Source of the DNA: Panulirus ornatus
Lineage: Eukaryota; Arthropoda; Malacostraca; Decapoda; Palinuridae
Assembly (NCBI RefSeq): GCF_036320965.1
Contig: NC_092239.1
Location: forward strand, 1,580,320-1,644,319
Direction of reading: 5' to 3'
DNA length: 64,000 nucleotides
Shown: one piece after another, positions 1 through 12,582 of the stretch
How positions within the stretch are numbered: the first letter of the stretch is position 1
Layout: every line of letters begins with the position of its first letter
The notes under the pieces: generated by a model
The model's input: the letters and a program-made list of their open reading frames with translations, nothing else
The model's database searches: none
Told to the model about the DNA's origin: nothing
Program-made: the position numbers and the translations under genes

Positions 1-2699
1 ACCAAGTCTTGTACTGAATATTGCCACCATCACCACTGGTCTGTACACAGTAGTGGACACATGTACACGAGTAGCGTCTAGGTATGTAACAGATTTCGAC
101 CTTAGGATATATCAGAAACAGCAAGATAGAGTATTTCTTATAATCTCGATTACTTTTGCAGCATTAGTTCACGTACATAATCGACGCTACCTCTTACAAA
201 TTATCATCAGCAGGTCAGAGTTCGAAAAATATATAACGAATGGGGTGGCCCAACGAGGGCGTTCGCACCTTGGTATAACATGACGGTGGATGGGTCGCCC
301 CAGTGTCGCATGTACGGGGGTCAGTGAAGAGGGTCGTGACTTAGCGCTGTGTGGACATGGGTCAATAACTGGGGTCGTGATTTAGAGCTGCGTAAATGAA
401 GGATCATTCCCACAGGATGCTACACGCCGTCCTTAGAGTGGCTGCGGCTGCCCGACAGGTCTAGCTGTTCCTCGTACAAGCACCTCCCCTCCTTCCCAGC
501 CCTTCTTTCCCACCCTGCCACCTTCCCCTTGACTAGCTGGTCGTGCCCCTGGCAGACCCACCTGAGGAGCAGCCTGACCAGGAGGCACCAGCTGCTGCTA
601 CCGATGGTGCTGGTGTACTCCTGTGTCATGATGACGTCTGCAACACACACGATGACCACGAGGGAATCCTGGTAAGGTCCTGGAGTTCAGAGGTCAGGTA
701 ACCAGGGAGGAGGAGTCACCACAGAGCCTCACCTTACACCCAGGTGTCTGCAGATGGACTCACGATCATTAGCTTTGTATATAAAGTTGCTGGACGTAAA
801 GAATACAGAATGACAGCTGGGCAGTATGACTGCCACAAACATCCTAAATAACTAGTAAATTCTATGCCCACAGAAGAGTTCCCTTCAAAAATATCTTTCC
901 GTTGTGACCTGGAATTGTCTTATTTTGATAGTCTTATAGATCAGGGAGGTCTCAAAGACTGTATAATGTGGCCTGGCTGACCACCAGAGAAGCTCAAAAT
1001 CAAATAAGTAGAAAACATTAAAGTCGTTTGCTTCTCCCGAGCTAACAGTATAACCACTAATTGACTAATCCCCCCTTGTTTACACAGTGATCAAACAGAT
1101 CATTTCCTTTGACATTAAATCATTTAGTCTATACTCATGGAATTATGACTTTAGTACGTAATTATACGTAGAATTTTCTAATCATTGTTAACTTAGCAAG
1201 TCACACCTGCATACTGCTTCCAGAGATATACAATTACCTCACCTACCCAGCAAGTCAGCTGAGCCTCTGAATCAGCCACGAAACACTGGCTATCGTCTAA
1301 CAAATGAATAAAGTAAAACGAAAATAATCATCCACGACAACACCAGTTGACCAGGACGATGTATGATACTTGCCTTCCACAGATGAGGTTAAGCCGGGTT
1401 ATACTGCTGACCACCTGCCGGAGGACTTAGCCACTCACGAGTCTGGACAGCGAGTCGCAGTAGATCAAGGTCCCCGGCCGTCATAACCTCCGGTCATACT
1501 CGTCTGGTGGTACATGAAACACTGTTCAACCATCACTGAGCGATCCGATACCTTCACAACTGAGCCTCAGTAGCGGCCCCAGGGAGCTGCGGTACACGGG
1601 CTTCGAAGCGTTCCGTTCGTCTGTTTCTGATACCAAAATTTTGCTGAATAGTTCTATGTGTTTCAGCTCCAGCCTAGCCAAGCTGCCTGGTGATCACTTG
1701 TCATTGGATTTTCTGGTTAAGGAATTCTCTTCTTGTTGTTGTTGTTTTCTTTTCATCTATTTCTTCGTCAATATCATCTTGCCATAACATGAACGCTTCC
1801 ATCTTAATCGCAGACTTTCCGCCGACCACACTCCAAGATTACTTTGAAAGTTCAAGATGATTCCAGGCTTCCAGTGACTAACATTGAGCCGATGGATGAA
1901 GCAACTTCGAGAGGGGCACGTGAGCGGTGACGAAACTTTTGCTTTGGTGTTTCCTTCATACACAAAGATAGAAATGCAAATGAAAAATGAATATAACGTA
2001 AGGTTGACTTTGTTTCACTCTGACTCTAGATAATTACTCGACTCTGATGTTGTGGTCATATGGTCGTTGTATTAGATGAAGACTCGAAGGCAGAGAGTAA
2101 AGGTCAGCTGCTGGTGATGCATGGCAATCACAAACTGTGAAGCATTATTACCGCAAGTAACTCCACTTCGGTCGGGTTAGGTTAGCATGATACAGTTCAA
2201 GCCATAGATGAGGAGTTTATGATTGATATTAAAGACTGGCAACAAAGTAAACACTTGCCAATATCTGGGACATTATGGAATAGCAGAAATGATCTGAAAT
2301 AAAACGTAGATTGTTACAACTGCAACTGCAGACGGAACGTTCCACCACAGGTAGTGATAATGTACCCATGATAGCGAGGAACTTCACGTTGTTGATGTTC
2401 GTTGCGACATTCATTCTGTACATACTTTCTGCAAGTCTCTCTTCCTACACTCTGCAGGACAACTAGCACGAGGACCGACGGCTGGCAGCGCGGGGTCATG
2501 ATGTTCATGGATGAATACGCCCAAGACGAGCGTCCACAGTCCACTCACATTACGACTGCCGCGCCCAGGGCTCGAAACCATGCGGACCCGACCCTAGGAA
2601 AACCCGTGCTCAGTCATGGTCAGTGATGCACGTAGTGTGTGTGAGATGAACTGTGCGTGTGTGTTGACGGGGGGAGAGTCAAGCAAACATTTAACTGTG
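1..2699. other. Non-coding stretch, no gene recognised
   Basis: I see no recognisable gene, repeat array or RNA gene here. Open frames are short (under 80 codons), occur on both strands and carry no motif I know. A short (TTG)n run lies near 1735-1745. Confidence 0.5.

Positions 2700-2731
<32 letters not shown>
2700..2731. repeat. (CA)n microsatellite
   Basis: An uninterrupted CA dinucleotide array of about 16 units. Confidence 0.95.
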
Positions 2732-2732
<1 letters not shown>

Positions 2733-2997
2733 AGTCTGACAATTCAACAACACATACATGATTTCATATAAACACATCACAGTGACCTGAAGCAGATGGA
2801 GTGTGACGCAATAACTGAAATATATTTTATGGATATTTTCTGATTGTTTAATTGCATAGCGTCATTCACTGCAGCAACTCATGTGAAATTTGTATGTCAT
2901 TTTTTCAAGTGATGACAGAAAGGATGGGTCGCCCTAGTTCTAAATCAGTTTTATGAGGCGAAAAATCAAATTAGGATCCCAATGATGATTCTGGTTG

Positions 2998-3000
<3 letters not shown>

Positions 3001-3037
<37 letters not shown>
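3001..3037. repeat. (TG)n microsatellite
   Basis: An uninterrupted TG array of about 18 units. It is about 270 bases from the CA array, which is the same motif on the other strand. Confidence 0.95.
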
Positions 3038-3039
<2 letters not shown>

Positions 3040-3444
3040 ACCTATATGCACCGTACGAGGAAGTAGATCTACCCAGGTAGACAGATATTCTGCCTCAAGG
3101 GTACTCGCTGGTGGGCAGTTGCTGGTAATTCCTCACAATGAGTGTAAAGGCTGACACTGCTGACGTCTTGTGTCTCAGTGAATGTTACACACATTCACAA
3201 CTCGTCACTCGACGCCTCTGATAGAAAGTATTCTGAATTAATTAATTTCCCTCAAATGAATAATCGGCCATATTCTTACATCATAAAACACCGTTGAGAA
3301 GGAAATGTAAGCTGAGCTAATACAAGCTTTAGATAAATTGACGATTAACCTGCCTCCAAGCTGTATTCATACAAGTTTCGTATAAAGTGAAGATTAAATC
3401 ATATTGACAGAGTCTCCGGTTGAAATGACTGTTATGTGCTCGCA

Positions 3445-3520
3445 AGCCGTACTGCAACAAGCACTAGCCAGAGTGGTGGTTAAGCTGTACTGCAACAAGC
3501 ACTAGCCAGAGTGGTGGTTA
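3445..3520. repeat. Tandem duplication, 2 x 38 bp
   Basis: Two adjacent 38-base copies (3445-3482 and 3483-3520) differ at one base (agccgt versus agctgt). The near identity suggests a recent duplication. No coding frame is associated. Confidence 0.9.
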
Positions 3521-3950
3521 AGCTGCCCCTTACCTGTACTAATACAAGCTTTACCTCGTAACAAAGTCCACGCTGGAGTCAGATTAATCCAGACTGACGC
3601 CACAGCATCAGAGTGTAGCGCGTCATTACATATATGGCCATGTCTTGCTCTACTCCTGGTAGGCCTTGCAGTCATGGTTGTGCCTGTGTTGTTATATACT
3701 TAGTGGTAAACACCCGCTCCCTGACTGGCCATAATTCTGAGCTGTATACATGTTTTACGGAGACCAGTTATGACACTGTGACATATGTCACATCAAGACA
3801 TATGCTTCTCGTGTCACACTTTGTCGCATATGACTCCATGCCACATTAGGTCACGTCTTATAGCGTTACGTGACGTCTCGCTACGCCACCTTCTCTGCAA
3901 CGCTGTAACACCAGCAGCTGGATTGGACGGCCCCATACAGTGATCAAGTC

Positions 3951-3981
3951 TGCCGCTGCTGCTGCTGCTGCTGCTGCTGCT
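3951..3981. repeat. (GCT)n trinucleotide repeat
   Basis: About nine GCT/CTG units. They give a short poly-serine stretch in a minus-strand open frame that has no other sign of being a gene. Confidence 0.9.
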
Positions 3982-4243
3982 CCCTTCATACAATATCATT
4001 TCATCACTTCCCCAGAGCCGTCAGTACTGAAATATTTCGTCTGGCAGTTAAATGTAACGACCTACTCCATTTCAACATCGTAATTCAACATCATACTGCA
4101 TTAAATTTTGTGATTTAGCGACGTATTGCCTTCTATTGCCTCGTCGAGCCTTCCATTAGGCAATACGATCCAATATCGCTTAAAACTGAAGCTGTGAATT
4201 TTCACGACATGAAAACGGTTATAGCGTGTCTAAATCCAGTGAT

Positions 4244-4246
<3 letters not shown>

Positions 4247-4311
<65 letters not shown>
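4247..4311. repeat. (TC)n microsatellite
   Basis: An uninterrupted TC array of about 32 units. The Ser-Leu repeat frame across it is an artefact. Confidence 0.95.
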
Positions 4312-4314
<3 letters not shown>

Positions 4315-4860
4315 CTTGGCCAGCTCAGTACAGGGTCGACAGGTTGAACAAGTCCCACACTTCTGGTCTGCAAACTATCAACAAGATGAACACTCCAGCC
4401 CGTGGTCGTCTAGGACAGAGAACCATACGTTACTACCTGGCTTAAGAAACGTTGTGTGTGAGGCGAGGCGACAGGAATAAGAACTATTTCCTCTACAGAT
4501 ACGAAGGCTCCGTCGTGACGTAAGACATCGTTTTAAGATACTGATTTGATTCGATAAACAGGAAACAGAGACAGTGTTTACTGTGACCAGGGTTAACTGC
4601 CAGGAGGACCATCAAGTTGAAATTGTAAGCGTTTCAAGCCTATATAGTACAGTGCTTCTTAACCGTGAGGGATATTGAAAAACTGGACTGAGTTGTTGTC
4701 TGCTACTGTCATAAACGCCACAACAATAGAATCGTTCAACAAGAGACCGGTAGATTACGTCCATTCGGCTGCTTATCATTATCTAGGTACTTGTGAGCAG
4801 ACCTTCCTCACGAGATAATTTTCGCATAGAACATTAGGTTGTCTGTTACCTCTCCCTCTC

Positions 4861-4863
<3 letters not shown>

Positions 4864-4913
<50 letters not shown>
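4864..4913. repeat. (TA)n microsatellite
   Basis: A perfect AT/TA array of about 25 units. Confidence 0.95.
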
Positions 4914-4914
<1 letters not shown>

Positions 4915-5510
4915 CGTACCTCATTCATACTTGTAATACGAAAAACAGGTAATTTTAGTAAAAGCATTTCCAACAAAAGGCAGCCTTTGATAGAATTATC
5001 TACAATGCACTTTAATCCTAAGCGATAACGCATGATATTGAGTATTCATGAATGAAAGTATACATACTGCCAGCGTAACTGATGAAGATACTGTATATCA
5101 ATATGTGTGTGTGTGAAGACCTGCCCAACCTGGGATTGTTGCAGCCGATACGAGGTGCACACCCTCGCAGGTCCTCTGCTGGTGGATGACAGGTCCTGCA
5201 GGTCCTCTGGTGGTTTTTTGTCCTTGATAACATTTATTCTATGGTTCATCTATAGTTACGGTGAAGCACCTTTGTTCTATGATGGTATGGCACTGCATTC
5301 GCCCGACAGCTGCCGAGAAAGTGTTCTTTGAAAATGTTGTACAGAAGCATCGTGAATAAACCCATGCTAGTTCGCCATAAGCAGTCCCTGCCGTCTCATC
5401 TCGGATCTAAACTGTTCATTAAGAGTCTAAGGACGTGGCTCATCCTGCACCATATAAACATTACTAATGACGGGGTTTTTCTGAGGAAGTAGAGGTGATT
5501 AGTCAGCCGT

Positions 5511-5783
5511 ATGTACCCTCGCCAGAGGATCGAAAGTGGTGAAATGACACACTTGCTATATACGCTATACATGAATGGGAAAATCCCTCAGTATGAGAGC
5601 ATGAAGACGCCAGTCAGGTTCCCGCTGTATGGCAGCACCAAGAATGTGTCAGTCATATCATGCGATAAATTCTCAGATCTAAATTGCCCTAAAGAGGGCT
5701 ACAGATTGGACAGATGCCAACTGAAGGATAATTTCATAATAACTGAATTAGACTGCACCGGATACAGGCATGGGATGGAATAA
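5511..5783 (+). CDS. Unassigned 90-codon open frame (doubtful)
   Basis: I do not recognise this frame. It is free of simple repeats, has an ATG start and TAA stop, and carries four cysteines in its second half (SCDKFSDLNC, DRCQLK, LDCTG) that could suggest a small disulfide-bonded or secreted domain. It has no obvious signal peptide. No neighbouring exon with consensus splice sites was identified. At this length a chance open frame is quite possible, so it is listed only as a candidate. Confidence 0.12.
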   Translation: MYPRQRIESGEMTHLLYTLYMNGKIPQYESMKTPVRFPLYGSTKNVSVISCDKFSDLNCPKEGYRLDRCQLKDNFIITELDCTGYRHGME

Positions 5784-6200
5784 TCCATGAATTTACCCAA
5801 ATTAAGATGAAAATATAATCCGGTTTAATTTAACTTTGTTAATTACAATCGACAGGTGGGGCGGGCTGCCGTAATGCCACTAATTAACCCACACATCATC
5901 AACAATAACCAGCATCCCAGTTGTCCCTAGAACTGGAAACACTTCCTATACGATTCATCGTTATCAAGTGATTAACAAAATGTACTTAAAGGTAAGAACT
6001 GACTCTTTTTGACCTGACAAAGGAAAAGAAATCATCTCCTTATTAATATCAAAAACTTTGACAATAATACGCTTTTCATTTCTGCCATTTAGAGAGGAGA
6101 TAACGTGAAGTTTTCATTAGCATTATAAGAATAAAAATGGTTATTGAAGACTCCCACGAGTTGCTAGGTGAGACAGTGAACCCAAAAGTGAGGTGATGTG

Positions 6201-6432
6201 CTGCAGAAGTATTGATGCCCCATGTACACTTATCTGCAGAAGTATTGATGCCCCGTGTACACTTATCTGCAGAAGTATTGATGCCCCGTGTACACTCATC
6301 TGCAGAAGTATTGATGCCCCGTGTACACTTATCTGCAGAAGTATTGATGCCCCGTGTACACTTATCTGCAGAAGTATTGATGCCCCGTGTACACTTATCT
6401 GCAGAAGTATTGATGCCCCGTGTACACTCATC
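6201..6432. repeat. 33-bp minisatellite, 7 copies
   Basis: Seven near-identical 33-base units containing gcagaagtattgatgcccc. They vary mainly at two positions (ccat/ccgt and actt/actc). Because 33 is 11 codons, both strands stay open across the array, giving repetitive frames (on plus, an 11-residue unit with CRSIDAPCTLI) that I treat as artefacts. Confidence 0.95.
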
Positions 6433-6581
6433 GTGTACAGTGTGAGGGATAACTTGTGCATTACTTTGGGCAACGCTTCGTCTGGTCTGGACGCCATATT
6501 GTCCAACTTGATGTCAGGGAACAAGATCTGTAAAATGTCTACACTTGTGATAGGATCTTAGCTTTATGTAGCAGACTGCCA

Positions 6582-6608
6582 CCTGCTGCTGCTGCTGCTG
6601 CTGCTGCT
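6582..6608. repeat. (CTG)n trinucleotide repeat
   Basis: About eight CTG units, about 150 bases downstream of the 33-bp minisatellite. Confidence 0.9.
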
Positions 6609-6866
6609 CACTAGGATAGGGAACTTTCTTACGATACTTGCGACAAAATTATGTCAGCAGACAGGGCAAGCTTGGAGGCCAGTACCTCAGCAGCCTGGAG
6701 TCCGGTAGCGGCAGCCTCCACCAGGTAGTCGTGTAGGACGGGATCCGCCAACGCCAGGTTCCAGCAGGGAATTAGAATTGTTTAATTAAGCCTGAAACTG
6801 ACTGGCACTTTAGTGCTGGAAGAGACGGTGTTAATTCCTGGACCATACAGGCTCCAGCCCAACACT

Positions 6867-6867
<1 letters not shown>

Positions 6868-6916
<49 letters not shown>
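6868..6916. repeat. (GT)n microsatellite
   Basis: An uninterrupted GT array of about 24 units. Confidence 0.95.
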
Positions 6917-6917
<1 letters not shown>

Positions 6918-7095
6918 TTAACTTTCTGTACCTCAAGGAAGAGTGAGCAATACACGTTCTCACCCGAGCCTCAAGCACATGTATTGTTCCAGCTTTGTTT
7001 TGATAATATCTAAATGTTTTGTCCACATTACATTCTGGCTTCATGAATTCTCTATGTTAGTTCCTCAATCATCAGTAACTATATTCCACTGCATC

Positions 7096-7401
7096 TCATT
7101 CCACTGTTTCCTTTTTAACTTTATATTTACGTTCCTCATTCCTCTTTCCCCAAGCCGTGAAGAATATATCGTTACTTGAATCATTTACTTGGCACAGAGT
7201 CTTGAAGGTCATGATGAGATCCCTTACATCCCTTTTATTCTTCAGGAAAGTTAACTGCAGTGTTCTCGGTCCCTTTTGATAGCCCAGAGCCACCAGCTTA
7301 ATCACCACTCTTGTTGGGCATTTTTGTCCTCTATCCACCGTCTTTATACGATTCTTTAGACTGGAGCCTTCCAGAGATGCATTGTACTCAAGCACACACA
7401 A
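7096..7401 (-). pseudogene. CR1/L2-like LINE reverse-transcriptase C-terminal remnant
   Basis: The 101-codon minus-strand frame reads through VVIKLVALGYQK, LQLTFLKNKRDVRDLI and MTFKTLCQVNDSSNDIFF. It resembles the region after the reverse transcriptase in CR1, L2 and Jockey-like non-LTR elements, where a typical order is RRATKLV, YEERL, L.L..LE.RR.RGDLI, FKIL. The RT core itself is not visible upstream (higher coordinates) and the start codon is arbitrary. I infer a decayed fragment of a retroelement; the assignment rests on recalled family consensus and has not been aligned. Confidence 0.45.
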
Positions 7402-9920
7402 ACGTAGTACGTACCTTCCTATACATAGTCCAACTCGTGAACTCGAATGTAGTTCTCATGTCTGGTGATACTACATATACACTCACCTCTAAGCCTCCTA
7501 TGAACAGAGACGCCATCAAAGGATAGAGTGTTTTGTACTAATCTTCCCAGATGTGTGTCATTATGTATTCATGATTACCTGTTTGTGCTGTACGGGGAGT
7601 TTTATGTAAAACTATTGTGGCTCTGTCACTTCAATTCTATTATCACATTACTTTTGAAACTCGTGTATGTTGTCATTCAATTCATTCCATTCTTCCAGCA
7701 TTCTATATCATAAAAGTACTTCAATGTCTTCAACATCTGAGGATCTTTACGAGATTTAACAGTTATTTCTATGTAGAGAAGTGTATCAACGCAAGGCGGG
7801 TATTTTCCACTATAAATCTCTAAGCCACTTATTAGACAGGATTATATTTCCCGCTGAAATGTTGGTGAGAAACGGTCGCCATTCCTCAGAAGACATTTTT
7901 CCTTGAGTTATTATTGCTTTTCGTTATTGCTTGTGCCGTTCCTCGTCCTTGAGAGTGGGTAATATCTTCCTCTGGTTAGGATCCGCTTAGGTCGCACGGT
8001 AGTATGTTAGATCTCATTTCGTCCAAGTTTGAGATGTCCAGGTCTTCCTCTACTACCGACGTAGATCCACACAGCCTGGTTCCAGCGAGCCTACATCCAG
8101 TCACAAGTGGTTCCAGGCAGGGCAGACTGAAAAAAAGAAAATTCAGTGTCAGGATTTTGAATGTAAACAACGGTGTTCTAAACTCCAGCTGTTATGCATG
8201 CAGGCATCCTAGTTCCAGGCAGTGTTGTTCCACGGTGTGCAAGTGCCCCTGTTTAGACTCTAAATCATGAGTCTGAGTCCCCATTAGATATTCCAGGTCT
8301 CCATGAGAGTCTTCATTAAGATTCTCCATAATGAAAGGGTAAATATGATCCGTTACTTTACCTAACTTGGAACTTTCGCTTGGAGCACCGTCAAGTAGCA
8401 TAAGTATGGGGGAAGTTATTGGAACAAACACTTGGCACAAATTCTTGGATCAACTTTATGGAATGTCCTCTTTGAGAAATCTCTTCGAACAAATTTTTGG
8501 AACAAATGCTTTGTACAAACTATCTAAACAGATATCTGGAACGCTTTTCATCATCAGTATTCTTAAACAATCTTTTGAAGTAACCCCCTCCTGGAGTGTG
8601 TCCACCTGGACACCTGGAACTCCTTGTCCCCACCATCTGGCTTGTATCCAGACTTCACCTTTATGTTAATGCAGCAAATGGTGCGCTCGACAGACCAGTA
8701 TTTTCCAGACTCGTCGTTCCAGCTTCTGGACTGTGAACACCGAGTTACGCTTCACACAAATTGACTTTTTGAAATTGTGATCAGTGATGCTTCCGTCTCC
8801 TTCTTATATCTGGAGTAGAATATATCATGTCGATAAAGAATATGGTCTTGACCAAAATATTTAAGGATCTTGTTCCTGTGTGGGAGATTATTTCTTGTGT
8901 ATTCCAGAGAAAATCACATACTCTGAGAACATTGGAGGCTTTAGACAAGACTGAGGCAAGTCGGTTCGGCTGGAAGATGGTGTAAATTCATTTTTAAGGA
9001 GAGGCCGAGACTCTGGTGTTGACATTATGCTAATGCCATGCAGATTTTAGTGGGCCATGATGTGGCAGGAAGCCTTCTTGCCACAAGTTATAATACTCCC
9101 CTGATGATTCTGGCCTTTAATACTTCATCCCACCAGACTTACGCATCATCTAAATTTTCCAGAAAAATATTAGGGCGGGTCTTTCCTGCTGCATCACAGG
9201 TCCGACGCCAGAGCTTCACGGGGGCGCGTCTGCTACCATCGTCCAGTGCACTGGATGTTATGCCGGAGGGTCTGCCTCGCTGGGTCGAGTCCTCTGCAGG
9301 TGATTGGCGCTCACACCCGGGCATGACAATGGTGCCATGAAATTGAATTTTCCAGATATATTGCTTGTGTTGATCAGCCCAGGGAGGAGGAAGGTGGGTG
9401 GGTGCGTTGAATGTAAAGGGAGGTGAGTGCGTTGTTCACAGAAAGGAAAGAAAGGTGCGTTGACTGTGAGTGTGGCATGCTCGGCACTCCGTTTTTGTGG
9501 ACATGTTGTTGGGTGGGTAGAGCGTGGTTAAGATGCTGGTCATCAACGTGTCATTACTCAGGCAGCGTTACTAGGGCGGTAACATCAATACCTTGGTAAC
9601 AAGTCATTTCTCGACTAATGACCTTCAGTTGATGTAGAGACATTAATCATCAGTTACATCTGTCACGGAGGCCACTTCATCTGTTCATCATAATTCAAAC
9701 TGGGTTTCCTTCCTCCATTTATCCGGTAATTCCTTTACTTATCTACTGACTCATACAGGAAGGAATGTTACTACTAGAGTCCACTTGTTCTGGTCATGCA
9801 CCCTCGGGAGTACACGGTACTGTAGTAGTCAGTATAATGTTCCTACTGGAAGATGGACTTCTTGGGGCTGGATCTGTCGGCCCCGGCAACCTTCAGGGTT
9901 GGCCAGCATGGCGACGCCTG
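7402..9920. other. Non-coding stretch, no gene recognised
   Basis: Only short open frames with no recognisable domain. Around 8420-8550 a loose, degenerate repetition of a gaacaaa...ttggaacaaa type gives a weakly repetitive plus-strand frame. I see no RNA gene. Confidence 0.4.
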
Positions 9921-10050
9921 CAACGGCTCCTGCCACACTGCTCATCCAACGGCTCCTGCCACACGGCTCCTCCAACGGCTCCTGCCACACGGCTCCTCCA
10001 ACTGCTCCTGCCACACTGCTCATCCAACGGCTCCTGCCACACGGCTCCTT
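9921..10050. repeat. 26-bp minisatellite, 5 copies
   Basis: Five 26-base units built on caacggctcctgccacac, with variant forms ctcatcc and ctcctcc. The period is not a multiple of three, so the repeats are read in rotating frames. This is a non-coding array. Confidence 0.92.
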
Positions 10051-10328
10051 CTTACCGTCAGTAACAGTTGGATGATTCGCTGGAAGTTAATAAAGCAATA
10101 TTGATGACATTTTTCACTCTCTTGCTCCTCCTTTGTTCCTTCTCTTCGTGATATTAGAGGACCATTATTATCACATCTATACCATCTTGGGCATCTTATC
10201 CCCACCTCAAGAGGCGGCGGACTTGCCCAAGTATGAATATATTTACTGGAGGAAACTTATTAGCATTATCAACACAGACTTGCCTGGCTGAGGCTAGCCA
10301 GGAGTGGGGAGTTAAGTGTGTGAGAAAG

Positions 10329-10358
10329 GGGAGGAGGAGGAGGAGGAGGAGGAGAAGG
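10329..10358. repeat. (GGA)n purine-rich repeat
   Basis: About nine GGA/GGAGAA units in a longer purine-rich stretch (about 10320-10420). Confidence 0.85.
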
Positions 10359-10541
10359 AGGAAGATGATTGAGGAGTTAGGAGGAGGAACGAAATGGAAG
10401 GGAGGAAGGTGCTAAATGGGAAGCGATGGATGCGAAAGAAATAAAGGTACCTGAATGAAGACAGGTGAAGACAGAGAAGAGGAGATATAACAGGAATAGA
10501 AGACTGAACGACTGGCAAGCAGATATAGATTTAACAGATGA

Positions 10542-10543
<2 letters not shown>

Positions 10544-10592
<49 letters not shown>
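10544..10592. repeat. (GA)n microsatellite
   Basis: An uninterrupted GA array of about 24 units. Confidence 0.95.
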
Positions 10593-10595
<3 letters not shown>

Positions 10596-11187
10596 CGCTA
10601 TGCAGCAGAAGTTGACGGGTCAAGTGATGTGCCCAGGCCAAGACGATGAGAGGAAACGTACATAAGAGGGATAGGAAGAGGATGTGTGAGAGAACATCGG
10701 ATTACAAGGTGAAGAGAAGTTGGTAAGGAACAGAAGAGGAGAGTAGAAGCTGCATAGGAGTAGGGATAACAACCTTAGTGGCACGCAGAAGGAAAGAAAG
10801 ATTGAGTCCGATTAAGAGGAATATCTAGATAAAGATTTATGTTCAGATAAGGGAAGTATTTAGAGAAATAAAATCATTCAGAAAAATGGAAAAAATCAAA
10901 TAGAAATCTAAATATAGAAGAATATTTAAAATGTCTGTCAAAAAGATTTAGATGGAAAGGAAGTAAAGAGATATGTGCACAGCAAGAGAGTTTTGCCATC
11001 TGGAGTCGTGTGAAGACTCCTGCAATGATGGCTGCTAGAGAAATACATCTCGTGGAAGAATACGAACAACAGGAGAGGCAAGGGAAGAGGTAAGTAAAGG
11101 TAGGATGCAACATAAAGAATATGACACGAATTTTACCACTTAAGAACTTGTGCAGTCGACATACGTAGGTAAGCGGGAACAAAGATT

Positions 11188-11271
11188 GATAACGAATGAA
11201 TAAATGATGAATGATACTTGATGAGTACCGATAACGAATGAATAAATGATGAATGATACTTGATGAGTACG
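11188..11271. repeat. Tandem duplication, 2 x 42 bp
   Basis: Two adjacent, nearly identical 42-base copies (11188-11229 and 11230-11271) of a sequence beginning gataacgaatgaataaatga. Confidence 0.9.
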
Positions 11272-11459
11272 GTCACCAGGACTGGGAACCATTGTCCTCC
11301 CGCGGGACACATTACTATGCTCTGTTTTGCTAAGATTACCCATGTTAATGTTAGAATCATGTTATGAAAGTCCACTGGTAGGGTGCTATCACTTCTATGT
11401 TACATTAACGTTAACCTCATGTTCATGATGAACTCATCCAAGCTGCTGTTATGTTAAGG

Positions 11460-11610
11460 GTATGCTAATGTCATGTTAACATAATAGTAGTAGTAATAGC
11501 AGAAGAGTATGTAACAGCAACATAATAAGTAGCAGCAACAGAAGTAACTGCAATCAACATCAGTAGAAGCAACACTGTTACCACAAGCAGTATATACATA
11601 GTAACTTTAA
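11460..11610. repeat. Degenerate CAR/TAG trinucleotide-rich tract
   Basis: A loosely triplet-periodic stretch rich in agtagtagtaa, agcaacag and cagtagaagc, probably a decayed trinucleotide repeat. No gene is seen. Confidence 0.4.
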
Positions 11611-11614
11611 CATC

Positions 11615-12150
11615 GGTAACGGTAAATACATCAGCTGCAGAAGACATCAAAACTTCACCATCAACAGCCGTACAAATACTGCAACCTTATCATAATGAGC
11701 CAATTAAAGAAGCACTCACAGAACGAAGGCTCCAACATCTCCTCCCACACGATCATGGCCGTCCAGCCTCGGTCACAGAGCTGGCTGGAGGGAAGAACTG
11801 CCTTAATTGGCGTCGAGTAACACAGTGATCTGCATACTCGGAGATGTGTTTCTGTGGCTCGTCAAGGCTGGTGCAGGAAGTGTTGGAAGGATGCCACCTG
11901 CAGGAGGAAAAGTTAAGAGGTCTAACGAGTTAGCCACCGCAGAGCAGAGGTCCGAACCAGAAGTGGAAATGTTGATTTACGTTCATGATTGTATGAGCCG
12001 ACGCAGGCCAGCCAGGACTCTCTCTCTGCTGTCGCTCTTATTGTATGTCGGACCCCCGTTGGTGGAGAGGTGTTGTCAGTGGTGGTGCTGAACCCCCGGT
12101 GGTGGAGAGGTGTTGCCTGTGGTGGTGCTTTAGCGTATGTAATGTTACAC
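11615..12150. repeat. Diverged direct repeat, left copy (flanks LINE)
   Basis: This stretch resembles 15705-16115 in the same orientation and order. The shared landmarks are ctgcag(a)gacatcaa, ttcacca..acagcc, tactgca, cataatgag, gatgt.ttctgtggctc, tgctgaaccccc and a nearly identical gcgtatgtaatgt(t)acac end. The divergence is substantial. It contains two 39-bp copies of a ggtggagaggtgttg unit (about 12052-12130) that the other copy shows only once, in decayed form. Confidence 0.6.
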
Positions 12151-12166
12151 TGACAAGCTAGAGTTA

Positions 12167-12272
<106 letters not shown>

Positions 12273-12542
12273 GAATTATCCCAAAATCTTTTAATTTCTG
12301 AACTTTGACCGACTGTCTACTTTCCCTGGGGGGATTACCAGAGTGGATTACTGGCCGACTTCACCGTATAACTCGTCTATTCCCTCACCGTTAGGGATAA
12401 GCAGAGTGGATTATTAGCCCTTGTAATATCCTATCGCCAGGAGTGACAGTGACACAATCCCTCGTAATCCAGTTGGTTCCTTAACCTAACCGTTTAGAAT
12501 GTGTCGAGTCTTAGGTATACGAATCGTGCACTTATTTATTCA

Positions 12543-12545
<3 letters not shown>

Positions 12546-12582
<37 letters not shown>

